Source of the DNA: Alopecurus myosuroides
Taxonomy: Eukaryota > Streptophyta > Magnoliopsida > Poales > Poaceae
Reading direction: 5' to 3'
Assembly (NCBI GenBank): GCA_028641055.1
Contig: CM054063.1
Coordinates: 47,613,920 to 47,677,919, forward strand
DNA length: 64,000 nucleotides
Shown here: piece after piece, positions 43,125 through 54,590 of the stretch
Numbering within the stretch: position 1 is the first letter of the stretch
How the letters are laid out: each line of letters starts with the position of its first letter
Position numbers and translations under genes: made by a program
The notes under the pieces: model-generated
The model's input: the letters and a program-made list of their open reading frames with translations, nothing else
The model's database searches: none
Told to the model about the DNA's origin: nothing

Positions 43125-46100
43125 TGTCGCACCCTGATTTCTAGGGGATACTCACCGTACGAACTGGATAGCAGATGCTTGGATTATGGGGCATAACTGC
43201 TCCCACGTCCCAGCTTCCTGGTAGGCCTGCGCTTATGCGCGACAACACAAGCCCTGCTATTCCATCGTCGATGTAAACTATCCACTAGAGATCAATGGCA
43301 CTTCCGTCGACGTACTTCAAACCATACACACATGGTACGTCAACGGCGTTTAACAAGTGATATCACAACAGATCTCTACGACACAAAAGATTGAAATAAG
43401 TTGCAACTGGCTCTCATTAGAGCAGAGATAGCAAATACAATCATTCAGAGGACACATGTCCCAACAATTCATCCTTACAATACAGCGGAAGCATTCAACA
43501 TGTCTGAGTACAGACAAGAACCAAATAGGCCTAAGAGGCCGGAAACGAAAGACGGAGCCCATCCACAAAGTCTCGGATCCTGCCCGGGTCCGCTATCTAC
43601 TCGTCCGCAGTCTCGTCAAACTTCACGTAGTAGCCACCATGTAGATCCTCGGAATCGTCGTCTGCGTAAACCACAGCCCCAAAGGGGTCAGTACATAAAC
43701 GTACTGGCAAGCAAGACTCACAGTTCACCAAAGTGTAACCCGTCAACACCAAGCACAGATGCTTTGGGTTCAACGGAAGGAAAGGGATATAAAAGATGCT
43801 GCAATTGGCTGCTCTAAACAACTACAGAGATTCTACCACTTCCTCCTAACAGAAAGGAGATAAGATCGAGGATTGTAACCAACTGAAAGATAACTTCAAA
43901 CAAACCCATCCTGGATCTCGCCCCTTATCCAAAGAAGCAATCCGAGGATAACTCACACAGTTGTATTAAAGGTGAATCAAGTTATTGTGTCATCAACCTA
44001 TTACTAGTCAAGTTATTAATCATCGGGTGTAACATGTTGGATCATTATGTTTAAGTTGTCCTGAGTACTTGTTAGCCAGTACTTTCACCAAGTAATCCAT
44101 AACCGCGGAAAACACGGCTTCTCGAGAAGATTATCCCTGCAGGGTTGCACCAATTTGGCCGTACACGCAAGAATAACCCGCCAGATGGGAAGCTAACCCA
44201 CCAAGCGGGGTACTCTACACAACCAACCATTCTTCGCATCAAGCCCAAAGAACCTTGGGCGCACGGCTAATCAAGCCCCGAAGAAAAGGGACCCTCATAG
44301 CACTCTAAGACCGTGTCCCCCTATATGCCGACTACAAAAGTTCCACCCTGGCCTGGGCTCGCAAAAACATGCATGCGGCAAATAGAACACACGAACTAAA
44401 TGAGGCGATTTGGACGAGATGCGAATCAGGTCAAGTTGAGGGGGGCGCCCATACTCGCTTCCCACATGCGGTTAGTGCGCTCATCATGGATCAGTAGACA
44501 AGACCCTTTTCCTATTAGGGTCGACACTAGCAGGCTCCAAAACCTCTCATGGGCCTCCTGCCGGTGCCTTATCATCAAATTTATTATTAATAGTAACATT
44601 AGAATGATTGATTGATTAAACATCGAGCCCCCAGAACATAATAACAATATAGTAACTGAAAGTAACGGGTAACAGACTCGAGCAAAACAACCTAAGCATG
44701 CTAGTAAGACACTGGCTCAGACAATGGGTTGTGGGAAGGGAGATGAGGCAATATCAGGTTTTAAGGGATTCATGTGATAGGTTCGTAACAGAAACAACTA
44801 CTACTAAGGCTAGCAGAAAAGAACAACGGAAAGTATCGGTAATCAATGTTGAAAGGAACACGGTGGTTCATGTGAGTGATAACTTGCCTGCAAAACCCAG
44901 TAGCCTGGTACTGAGCTAACTCCTTAAAAGGGATGTCGTAAGTATCGTCGGTCTCAACGTCGTCGTGTATCCGAGAAGAAGCAAACAAACAATGCAGAAA
45001 GATAAACAATCAATATAATGGCATAGGTGCACAAGCATGGGATGATGCATGTCATGTTAATAGATGCATCAGAATAAACTACTTGACAAGATGGAAACAG
45101 GATTAAATGGACCCACATGCAATTGGATTGCATATGGAAAGCCCATGAATTATGGTTGAATTAATTGTTTTACAACTAATCATCATATGAAAGTGGATTA
45201 GCATGATGCATGGATGAGGAAAACAGCAAAATAACAACAATAGCACCAAATAGAAATAAGGTTTAACAAGTTTAGAAATTCATTTATTAAGTTATGGAAT
45301 TTTGGTTTCTTAAAGGTGCCACACAAGAATTTGTTGTTTTCATCAAGTTAAATTGTTCAAAATAGATAACAAAGTTTATATTTGAAAACAACACAAGATT
45401 TTGGGTGGATTACATGTTTCACTTGTTGAAAAAGGATTCCAAATAAATTATTTATGAATTACACAAGTTTAAGCAAGAATTAAATGAATTTAATTCAAAC
45501 ATGAACTTATGTGAATTTTTATTTGTTCATAACATTAAACCAAATTCATATTTCAAAAGTTTATACTTTTATGGTTTGAAAACATATTTTATATGTCCCA
45601 AAAGAAGTTGTTTTGATCAAGTTATGAATTTAGCAATATTAAATGATTTAAACAAGGTTTAAATCATTTAACCAATTTTAATTATTCAAAACATGAAACA
45701 AATTTTATATTTGAAAAGGTGGTTTAATTTTGCATGGAAAACATATTTCATTTGTGGAAATTGGATTTAAAATGAGCAAGTTATTATTTTGGCAATTTTA
45801 AATGCACTAAACAAGAAACAGTTGTTTTCAGAAATTTAAATTATTCAAAACAGCAAACAAAATTTATATTTGGAAAGTACATGAAAAGTTGTTTGGAAAA
45901 CATATTTGGTTTGTGAAATTTGGAATTTTTATGAGCAAGTTATGAATTTTGCAAATTTAAGTGAAGTTGACAAGTTTTCAAATTTTGCACCAATTTAAAA
46001 TATTCAAAACAGTAAACAAATTTTATATTTGGGTAGAGTATTTAATTTGGTACAGAAAAAATATTAAAAATGTTGAATTTAGAGTTAGGATGATTTATTT

Positions 46101-47904
46101 ATGCAATTTCCAAAATTGGGTGCAAATCTGCCATTTTTATGGATCTAGGGACTTGAAAAAAAATATTTGCAGGGGCTAGATTAATTACCAGGGGCCTATT
46201 GGTGAATACCAGAAAGTTTTGTGACCAAATTATTGCAAAATAAAAAGGTTGGTTTAATGTGCAGGGGGTGGGATTCGACCCCTGCACCTCCTGATGCGCT
46301 CAAGGGAACAGAACCAGTGGGCTGGGTTTCGGTTGGTGACAGAGAAGGGGGCTAGGGGGGGGTATGTGTTGCTGTTTCGGGTGGTTTCTGAATCCTAACT
46401 GAATCGAACAGGTACAGAGAGTACAGAGATTGACATGGACATGGCCAGCGATGGCTGCTGCCCTCGCCGGAGGGGGCGCCGTGGAGGAGGGGCTCGGGGG
46501 GTGCGGCCCTAGGGAGAGGAGGGAGGAGGCGAGTGGGGGAGAGGAGGAGGAGGTGCGGCCTCACCTTGGTGCCCTCGATGGAGGAGCAGGTCGCAGGGGC
46601 AGCAGGGCGAGCAGGGGGTCGGGGCCGGCTTGGAGGGGATGGCGCCGGCGGTGGGGGCCCTCCCGGCTCGAGCCGAGGGGGGGAGACGGTAGCCCGCGGT
46701 GAGGGCTTTCCATTCCCGCCCTCACCGCGGCCGGAGGGGGGCTGTAGGGCGGCGATCACCGGAGGACTTGGATGGAGCTTCAGGTACAGAGGTTTCAGTT
46801 ACAGAGAAGATGGGAGATGGAGGTGGAAGAAAGGAGGGGTGGAGGCGATGATAGGAAGGAGGGAGAAGGAGAAGTGCGGCTAGGGTTAGGGTTTAGGCAG
46901 AGGGGTGGAGTTATAGGGAGAAGGGAGAGGAGCTCCACCGTTGGCTTCTTCTCTGAACCACGTGGTGTGCCTGGATGTTCGTCCGTACCAAGGTGGAAGA
47001 CGATCTGAAGGGGTAGCGGGCTGAGGGAGGTGTTGGGCTGAGGGGAAGTGGGTTGGGCTGCTGGTGCTCTCTCTCTCCCTTGTTAGCTTTATTCTTTTTA
47101 GTTCTAATTATTATTTTTTTGCTGAAAAAGGAAATGGAAGAAAAGAAGGGTTTTATGTTAGGAAAAATATTAGAAAAATGTGGGTCAGCTATTTAGGTTA
47201 ATAGAAAACAATTGCCAAGTTTTGTTTTCAGAAAGTTTGAAAATGAATTGATGTTTGGAAGTAATTCAAATTTGGGTGAATTTTGAATATTAAGTAACAT
47301 TATTGATAACAAGGTTTTAATAGGGTGAACCCTATGGTTTAATGTGATTGAAATAGTTGATTTGATTTTGGAGATTTTTATAAACTCAAGTTCGGTGCTG
47401 ATTTGAAGAATTGCTTTGAATTTGAAACCAAGTTGGATTTAATTAATTGAAATAATACCACCATTTTATTAGTTGAACAAACATGGAATAAATGGAAACA
47501 ATTAAGGTTTTTATTTGGAAACAACTATTTGGATGTTGGTTTGGAATTTCAAATGGAAAACAAATTGAATTTGAAAAGGGTTTGATTATTGGATGCATTT
47601 TTATAGAAATAAAACTATAGTTTGGAATCACACTTTAATGGAAACAAATAATTGTTTTATTTTGAAATATCTTTTTAGAAATTGTAACATCACAAGGATG
47701 AAACAAAAGGTTTGAAATTTGAGTTGAAATTCAAATAGAAAACAAAGGAAAACAAATGAAAACAGTTGGAAAACAACTGAAAACAGAGGAAAACAAATGG
47801 AAAATAAACAAAACAATTGCAATCAACATGATTCCATGATGCAAAACATGAAATAACAGATAGCAAACATTCTAAAGGCTATTTTTCAGACTTGGGATGT
47901 TACA
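43125..47904 (-). repeat. Right LTR (5' LTR in element sense), 4780 bp
   Basis: Almost identical to 37302-42078. Differences seen include an extra G near 46356 and two extra bases in a T-rich run near 47110. It carries the second copy of the 159-bp array at about 45323-46113. Confidence 0.97.
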
Positions 47905-48236
47905 ATAGTATTTATCCACCTACTAGCATTGCGAATATGTTTGGTAACTGGTTAAATGGTATTGATAGGAAAACAAAAGCACGAATACGATTTGGTGCGG
48001 CTGCTTTCCTTTGGGCAATTTGGAATTGCCGCAATGATTTGGTTTTTAACAAACAAACGAATATTCATTTTTTGCAGATTGTAAACAAGGCGGTCTATTC
48101 TATCCAGATGTGGGCGTTTCTTCTCCCTCTGGATCAGCGAGGACTTATGGATTCCGGCTGTGCTCGTTTGATGGCGGTCGTTCGGGCTATTTACAGCCAG
48201 GCTGGGTGGCTTAATTCTTGGCGAATTAATGCGTAG
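47905..48236 (+). pseudogene. LINE ORF2, last part, after the LTR insertion
   Basis: The frame resumes through the duplicated atagt and reads YPPTSIANMFGNWLNG, FGAAAFLWAIWNCRNDLVFN, and ends WLNSWRINA at TAG (48234-48236). Its phase matches 37301 exactly, which shows that the LTR insertion, not an older lesion, split the ORF. There is no RNase H domain. Confidence 0.9.
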
Positions 48237-48464
48237 TTCGTCTATGTTTCGGTGGCTTGTCTATGTGGCCACGCTTTTGGACCCATGATTATAATAAGTT
48301 ACATACTCTGGATGCTTTTTCTGATTATTTAATAAAAAACCGGCTGTGTGCATCATTTTGATGCAGAGGCCGGGGCCTAGGCTCCCATTTCTAAAAAAAC
48401 AACCACTAGTACTCTCGTTAACAGTCTACTACTAGAATACTATGACTGATAATCTGCAGACTTG

Positions 48465-48706
48465 GGACTTGTCGATGACCCCGGCCGCTGCTTTGCGATG
48501 CGTCCTCTTGGGCGATGGCCGGTTGCCGGCACCTTAGATGCCGCGAGTGATCAGTTTACCCCTGTAGAGGCACTTCCGGCTTTGGTCGTCTTGTCGTTGT
48601 TCTTTCTTCTTTTTTCTGTGGCTTCGCGCCGTTTGTACAGTTGAGTTCCTTTAGCTCGTTTCTTCTATAAAATGAAAACGCAGCTCTCCTGCGGCTTTCT
48701 CAAAAA
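48465..48706 (+). mobile_element. Severely 5'-truncated LINE 3' end (242 bp) with 16-bp target duplication
   Basis: The 16-bp direct repeats ataatctgcagacttg lie at 48449-48464 and 48707-48722. The insert ends in tataaaatgaaaacgcag...gcggctttctc plus a short A run (48702-48707), as in other grass LINE tails. Its right duplication ends 27 bp before the end of the PGG gene (stop at 48750), so it lies in the probable 3' UTR, antisense to the gene. Confidence 0.92.
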
Positions 48707-48749
48707 ATAATCTGCAGACTTGTACAACGAAAATGCAATGTCCACGAAG

Positions 48750-49151
48750 CTAGAGGGTGGTGCCGGCGATGAAGGCGCCCACGAAGCTGCCCAGGCAGAT
48801 GGAAATGACCAGCATGAGCGCCACCACCTTAGCGTCCCCGCGGTAGGACCTCTCGCTCAGCAGCAGCGCCACTATCACCAGCGACGACACCAGTGCCGTC
48901 GCGTTGAGGTAGTAGAAGGCGACGTAGTGCGCCCAGTGCTTTTCGCGCAGCACGGGGTCGCCGGCATGGTGGTGGCCACCGTCGTCGCGCCAGAACCCGC
49001 CGGGAGGGTTGCGCCAAGCTCGGTATGACGCCTGCGCAAATAACAACGCAGTCGCCATCACCGCCCAGCGACACTCCTGGAGAAACTCCTTGTGCTTCGC
49101 CAGCGGGCCGGTGGTCTCCGGGATACCGTCCTTGTTGCACGCATTCACCAT
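48750..49151 (-). CDS. PGG-domain membrane protein, small, probable host gene
   Basis: A single frame of 133 codons runs from ATG (49149-49151) to TAG (48750-48752). The PGG domain is recognisable: a first hydrophobic helix (about residues 28-46), then RNPPGGFWRDD (47-57), DPVLREKHWAHYVAFYYLNA, a second helix (76-98) and a third (108-130). PGG domains usually occur at the C-terminus of plant ankyrin-repeat membrane proteins; grasses also have short PGG-only proteins, and this looks like one, perhaps lacking a last helix. The molecular role of PGG-only proteins is not established. An upstream ORF and a TATA-like box precede it, and no frameshift is seen. It is the only non-transposon gene I can support in the window. 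Confidence 0.8.
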   Translation of the reverse strand: MVNACNKDGIPETTGPLAKHKEFLQECRWAVMATALLFAQASYRAWRNPPGGFWRDDGGHHHAGDPVLREKHWAHYVAFYYLNATALVSSLVIVALLLSERSYRGDAKVVALMLVISICLGSFVGAFIAGTTL

Positions 49152-49171
49152 CGTAGTGGTGGACTTCTACT

Positions 49172-49273
49172 TCAGATCTGAGGTCGGCGCAGGGACGACG
49201 AAGGCAACTGGATGTCGGCGCAGGGACGGCGCATAACACAGCGCTCCTCACGGACGGACGCAGATCTTGGCAT
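49172..49273 (-). CDS. Upstream ORF in the 5' leader of the PGG gene
   Basis: A 33-codon frame (MPRSASVREERCVMRRPCAD...) begins at 49273 in the strong context gccgccATG and ends at TGA (49172-49174), 20 bp before the main start. It could reduce translation of the main ORF. Whether it is translated is unknown. Confidence 0.4.
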   Translation of the reverse strand: MPRSASVREERCVMRRPCADIQLPSSSLRRPQI

Positions 49274-49340
49274 GGCGGCGTCGGCGGAGGGGAGCGGAGA
49301 AACTGGCTAGGGTTTTCTAGGGATTGGGGCTCAGTCCTGC

Positions 49341-49349
49341 TTTTAAAAG
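49341..49349 (-). promoter_or_regulatory. TATA-like box of the PGG gene
   Basis: CTTTTAAAAG-type sequence about 70 bp upstream of the upstream ORF and about 190 bp upstream of the main start. The leader that follows contains ccctagaaaaccctag. Confidence 0.45.
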
Positions 49350-50342
49350 AGGCGGGAGCGCTGGAGGCCGTCGATGGAGCTTTGGGGCGACGTGGCTATG
49401 GCGGCCGTTGGATTTTTCCCGATATGGCGACGAGGACGAAGCGACATGGAGCCCTCCTTTAGCCTAGCTGGGCCTTGGGCTGACAGCGAGGAGAGGCCGA
49501 AAGTTCTGCCCCCTGACCCGTCCTTGTTTTTTTGTAAAACTATTTTTCTTTTTTCCAATTTTCCTGGAATTTTCAGTTCAAAACAAGTTGAATTCCAATA
49601 TGATTGCAGAAAAGGTTTTAATTTTTTTTCCAAGATTAACCCATCCTTTTCTCTTTGGAAATATTTTTCAAAATTAGGAGAAGAGAGGAGGGATTAATAT
49701 CACCCATAAAGAATAATGTGGGAAAAACCAAATATGGTTGAATTGGTGATTTGGACGTTTGAGACATTAGAGACTCAAAATGCACCGATATTGATCACAA
49801 GCTTCTGAACTGAATGCTTTCTCACTAAAAAGTAACAACTTTACAGTGTGCAACATTGCAAAAGAATTGGCATACACTAAGAGCATACTGTGTGCAACAT
49901 TGAGCAATAGGCTTGCAAAAGTAACGAGTTGGCTAACAATAGAAAACATTTCAAGACATCAACTCAGCCATACACAAACATATATTTGCAGCACTAAGTA
50001 AGTACTCCTTAAATTCAGCCATAGCATGATATGATGGTGTGTTGATTTTGTATCCACTAATATAAAAAGACCTAAAGGGTCAGATCCAAATAATATGGGT
50101 CGTTAAACCAAAAAGATCTAACGCCTCCAAGTTGTCATGTGTTTGACGGAACATCACTGGACCGCAGACAACACCGTGTGCACGGTAATTATGTGTTCCC
50201 CAGCTAATTCAGATTTCCCCATCTAAAAAAATTAACCAACCAGAGCGCTCGGTTCTCCTGCCATCGTTGCACGATGCCATCACTACACCACCGCCAATGT
50301 CCTCCTGACGCGAATGACTCGCTCGAGCTCGGGCCAGCTGAA
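49350..50342. other. Upstream flank of the PGG gene, no other gene recognised
   Basis: GC-rich up to about 49500, then AT-rich. A plus-strand open frame at 49374-49697 lies antisense to the promoter region and lacks motifs. Confidence 0.5.
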
Positions 50343-50500
50343 AGAGCATAGTGCCTCATGTGTGGTTTTGATAATTAATTACAATCCTTATGGACTAATG
50401 TTTGCATTGAGATATTCTTGTAGGTTTGTCCATAGGCATCATTTGAACTCCATGTGTTGATTCAAGGTTGGATGCCATCAAGATCATCGCTTATATTGTA

Positions 50501-50660
50501 CTCTCTCCGTTTCACAATAGAAGATGTTTTAACATATTCCACATTCATATACATACACATGTATCTAGACACATTTAAGTATATGTGTTCACTTACTTTA
50601 GTCCGAATCTAGACAACATGTAGAACACCTAGAACATCTTACATTATAGAACGGAGGGAG
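50501..50660. mobile_element. Stowaway MITE
   Basis: The tips are ctctctccgt and acggagggag, with TA on both sides (50499-50500 and 50661-50662), length 160 bp. Arms are complementary over about 25 bp with mismatches. It sits inside the LTR fragment and is therefore younger than it. Confidence 0.9.
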
Positions 50661-50811
50661 TATATATTTGATATGATCAATTGGAAGATTGTTCATGAGA
50701 ATGTTGAAGCATATTGCAAGTATGTATTGAAGAAGTATTATGTGTGGACATTCATACCTACCTTCAAGGCATCATTATTACGAAGAAAACGGAGAAGTTT
50801 CCTATGTTTCG

Positions 50812-50930
50812 CGGTAGTACTGCTCTCGGGGCCGGTACTACTGGAGCCCCGGTAGTACTGCCCTCCCGGTACTACTGCTGCAAAAGGCGGTAGTACCTGG
50901 GGCCCGATAGTACTACCGCCACAACCGGGT
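50812..50930. repeat. GGTAGTACCGC-type repeats
   Basis: Alternating gcggtagtac, ggccggtactac, ccggtagtactg and tagtactaccgcc in both orientations, comparable to 2575-2640. Confidence 0.75.
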
Positions 50931-50984
50931 TTGAGTGGATACGACACATCTGGGTACTGGAATTGCCCTGGTAGTGGCCCGGCG

Positions 50985-52806
50985 ATGCATATAAAATGCA
51001 TACATGAGCTTTATATTGTATTACTTATATTTTAACCATATTTGCATCATATAAGGGTTGTATTATTGTTTTATATTGATTTTGAGAATATTTCATACTT
51101 TCCCTATTTTTCTGGAATCAACCCTACACTCGCCGAAAACACTATTTTCTATATTTTGATGTTTCAAGGACCCAAACGACGTCCAGATGACCTAATATTT
51201 TGTGGGGATCATTTTTTGGAAGGAACAAACCGTAGGAGCCAAGGAAGCGCACGAAAGGAAGTCCGAAGAGGATTTTGGGGGGTCCCACGCGGCCAGCTTC
51301 CCTGGCCGCGTGAGAGCACCTCTCTCCCTCCTCGTTGCTCCGATGTCGTCCGTTTTCATCTTTGTGCCTTCGTCTTGACCTAAAAACGACTATAAAAATA
51401 GTCCCTCGACGGCTTTCAGAAGGGAGCACCGTAGGAACAGAAAAGCACGAAACAGAGACCTGGAGCTGCAGATTGGAGGGGGGAAACTCCGACGGGGCGC
51501 TGCCGGCGTGGTCTCCATCTCTCCAACGACTTCTCCACCGTCTCCATGATGAAGAATGGGTAGTCCTCCACTTGATTATGGGTTTGTGGAAGTAACTTAT
51601 GTACCTCTCCTCTCTTTGAGCTGCTGAACATGATTACGGTCATCTATGTAATACCTTTGCAGTGGATCTTTTTATGAGTTAATATATGTTTGAGATTGCA
51701 ATAGTTTTATTTCAGTTATGAAAGTAGATGCATATTATGTACCCCGTTCTTGTTTAGTTGTTTTGATCAAACTTGTGTATGAGAGCGTGTGAGTGGGAAC
51801 ATGTGCATTAGATGGAGTAACGAGGGGTTGCTAGTGCGGCGAAAGTGACAGAAGTTCCGCGATCCACTTGAGTACTTTACCTTACTTTGTTGCCTCACTA
51901 GGGATAAAGAAAAATACCTTGCTACCGGAAATGTGGGGGTGACCTTTCCACTTATCCATGAATAGATCTAGCATGTTCTTGTTTTAAATTCATGTCATAG
52001 AACTTAATGATATACTTTGACTTATCTTAATACTAGGATGATTCGACTTAATTCCCATCTTAGTGGAGTATAAGAGAGATTAATAAACAAAATATCTCTA
52101 TGTTAGGACGTGATGCCCATATAATTAGTAACTTTTCATGAAACCGTTTTGTTACAATCTAATATGTCAATTCTAGTGTTCCATTATCTACCACTTTATT
52201 AAAGAGAGAGTTCATTTGTGAAACCATGAACCCCGGCCCATTTTTAATCATAAGAAACAACTTTTAAACATTTTCCATTTACTTCCATTTGAAAATCCGA
52301 AAATACAAAAACACTTTTACATCTTACATTCAGAATACAAAACCCAAAAATATAATCCATCATTGTTCCAACCATCCTTGCATATTCATTTATCATCATA
52401 GAATATTTCTTTATTGTTTTGCATTTATTATCTTTTGATATCATACTCAAACCTTGTGCTTGACAACCTCTTGGTGTGGTTGAGGGAACAAAAAAAATTA
52501 CTTTGTTTTGTAGGTTTTCAAGAGAAGGATAAAATGATAAATCTTTCACTACTGGTTCCCCGAGAGTTCGATATAAACCCTCGAGTCATACCTCGTGGGA
52601 AAAACAGTCTTCCTATACTATACACTCTACACTTGGAGTCTCGACCTAACCCATATTCTTTTGACGCTGGTAACTACGTCAACGGGTAACAAGACGTTTT
52701 CTGGCGCCGTTGTCGAGGAATCATTACTGTAAAGATTTGTCCAACAAGTTTTAGGCCAATCACCACACTTTCTGGTTCTGTTGCCTAAGGACTAGTAGAA
52801 CAGTAT
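50985..52806 (+). mobile_element. Truncated Athila-like gypsy LTR with adjoining primer-binding site
   Basis: Degenerate LTR sequence with a possible TATA region (51385-51400, gactataaaaatag) ends near 52695. A primer-binding-site-like tggcgccgttgtcgagga follows at 52702-52719. About 85 bp of leader remain before the next element inserts at 52807. The left border at about 50985 is uncertain. The short ORFs inside it are not genes. Confidence 0.6.
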
Positions 52807-54390
52807 TGATACGTCTCCAACGTATCAAATAATTTCTGATGCTCCATGATGATATTATGCCAATTGCTCCCTTCTTTATAGCATTTTTACACGTTTTCTG
52901 GGACTAACCTATTAACAAGATGCCAAGTGCCAGTTCCCTGTTTTCTGCTGTTTTTTATTTCAGAAAAGTTGTTCTGAAAATATTCTCGGAATCGGACCCC
53001 ACAAAGCCTGAAGTTCCCATTTTCCCCGGAAGCATCCAGAAGACCGAAGAGGAGTCGAAGACGGGCACCAGAGGGCCCACACCATGGGGTGGCGCCCCCC
53101 CTTGGCCGCGCCAGCTGGTGGTGTGGGGCCCCCAAAGCTGCACCGCCTTTGCACTTTCGCCTATATATTCGCCTCCGATGGAAAATCCTAAGCACCAGAT
53201 CAAATATCCCGAAAAGTTCCGCAGCCGCCGTCGTCGTCAACCCAAGATCAGGGGGTTCTGAAGCTGTCCCACGACACCCTGCCAGAGAGGAGATCATCAC
53301 CAGAGGCCTCTCCATCACCATGCCTGCCTCCGGAGTGATGCGTGAGTAGTTCATCCTTGGACTACGGGTCCATAGAAGTAGCTAGATGGTTATCTTCTCC
53401 TCATATGCTTCCATGTTTAGATCTCGTGAGCTGCCTAACATGATCGAGATTGTTCTTATGTAATTCTTTGTGCTATGTTTGCTGGGATTCGATGAATATT
53501 GAACTTATGGCAAGTTGATTATAGTCTTTATTGCATATGTCATTTGTGATCTTGCATGCTTTCCGTTGCTAGTGGTTGCTCTGGCCAAGTAGTTGCTAGT
53601 GAGTCCAAGAGGGAGTATCTATGCTAGATAGTGGGTTCATGCCTCCTTTTCGCCTGTGCTCGAGTGACAGAAACGTGACGGGGGAGGATGTGCTGTTGGC
53701 ACTAGGGAGAAAATAGCTGTGTGAGTGCCCGCGTGTACAATCATTGCTTACATTACACACATTGTTTAATGCAATTATGTGTTGCTTGCAACTTAATACC
53801 TAAGGGGGTTCGGATGATAAGCTGATGGTGGATTATTAGTCATAGATGAAGTTGGATTACGGTCTATGTATATTGTTGTAATGCCAAATATCATAGTAGT
53901 CATCATGTCATGAATGTGCACTACGGTGCAACCTCTATTTGACAATTGCCCAGCTGTAATTTGTTCACCCAGCATGCTATCTTTTATAGAGAGACACCAC
54001 TAGTGAAGCTATGAACCCCGGTCCATTTTCCTACACTGTTAAACAAACCTCTACAATTTCCTTCTTTCTTTACTTACTGCAAGCATACACCATTTTCCAC
54101 ACTATACGTCTAATTTTGTTTTCAGCAAGACCGGTGAGATTGACAACCTGTCTGTACCGTTGGGACAAAGTATTTTGGTTGTGTTGTGTACAGGTTCCGT
54201 GTTTTTATGACACCGGTGAGGCTCCATCACCACCGTCAGTGGCATCAACCTTCCGAAGATCCTCTTTCTCCTACTGGATTGATAACCTCGGTTCTTAACC
54301 GAGGGAAATTCTTACCGCTGCACTCATCAAACCCTCCTCTTTGGGTTCCCAACACGCCATCCATAGCCACAAGAATTCCTGGCACCATCG
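52807..54390 (+). repeat. 5' LTR of gypsy copy 1
   Basis: 1584 bp, ending caccatcg where the related LTR at 59845-61437 ends in caccatca. A TATA box TATATATT lies at 53162-53169. The tip TGATACG-tctccaa-CGTATCA is a palindrome. Confidence 0.88.
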
Positions 54391-54590
54391 AGGCGTAGCA
54401 AAAGAATTTCTGGCGCCGCTGCCGGGGAGAAGGAAGTCTTCTGGCAAGGGGAGTCTCTTACTCTCAACCTCTTTATTTTTTTTATTTTCTTGTTTTTATT
54501 TTTGTCTTGTTTTGCTTCTCTATATCGAAAACACAAAAAATTAGTTTACTTTATAGCCGTTATTTATTTGCTTGATTTTATTTTGATAGA

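Larger units (their letters stand above)
37302..47904 (-). mobile_element. LTR retrotransposon, non-autonomous (LARD-like), gypsy origin, recent
   Basis: Two nearly identical LTRs (37302-42078 and 43125-47904) enclose an internal region of only 1046 bp. The 5-bp target duplication atagt is at 37297-37301 and 47905-47909. On the minus strand the LTR reads TGTAACATCCC...GTGCGACA. The primer-binding site TGGTATCAGAGC, complementary to initiator tRNA-Met, is at 43111-43122, so the element runs right to left. The polypurine tract is at 42079-42092. The interior keeps only a broken protease relic, so it must have moved with proteins made in trans. By eye I count about 23 substitutions and two small indels between the LTRs. 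Confidence 0.97.
30374..48404 (+). mobile_element. LINE retrotransposon (L1-like), split by an LTR element
   Basis: The element codes for a nucleic-acid-binding ORF1 and for an endonuclease/reverse transcriptase ORF2. Its 3' end is at aataaaaaaccggctgtgtg...ctaaaaaaac (poly(A) at 48393-48399). The 10.6 kb LTR element at 37302-47904 interrupts ORF2; without it the LINE is about 7.4 kb. A candidate target duplication is actagtact (30365-30373 and 48405-48413), though five bases separate the tail from the right copy, so the ends remain tentative. It has no RNase H domain, unlike the LINE at 18224-21165. Confidence 0.88.
50343..50984 (+). mobile_element. Fragment of a Maximus-like LTR, interrupted by a MITE
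   Basis: agagcatagtgcctcatgtg...ggttttgataattaattaca corresponds to the LTR start at 178-240. Its continuation after the MITE (catattgcaagtatgt, ccttcaaggcatcattatta) matches 370-440. GGTAGTACCGC-type repeats follow at 50812-50930, as in the fragment at 2569-3665. Its right part is replaced by another LTR at about 50985. Confidence 0.7.
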
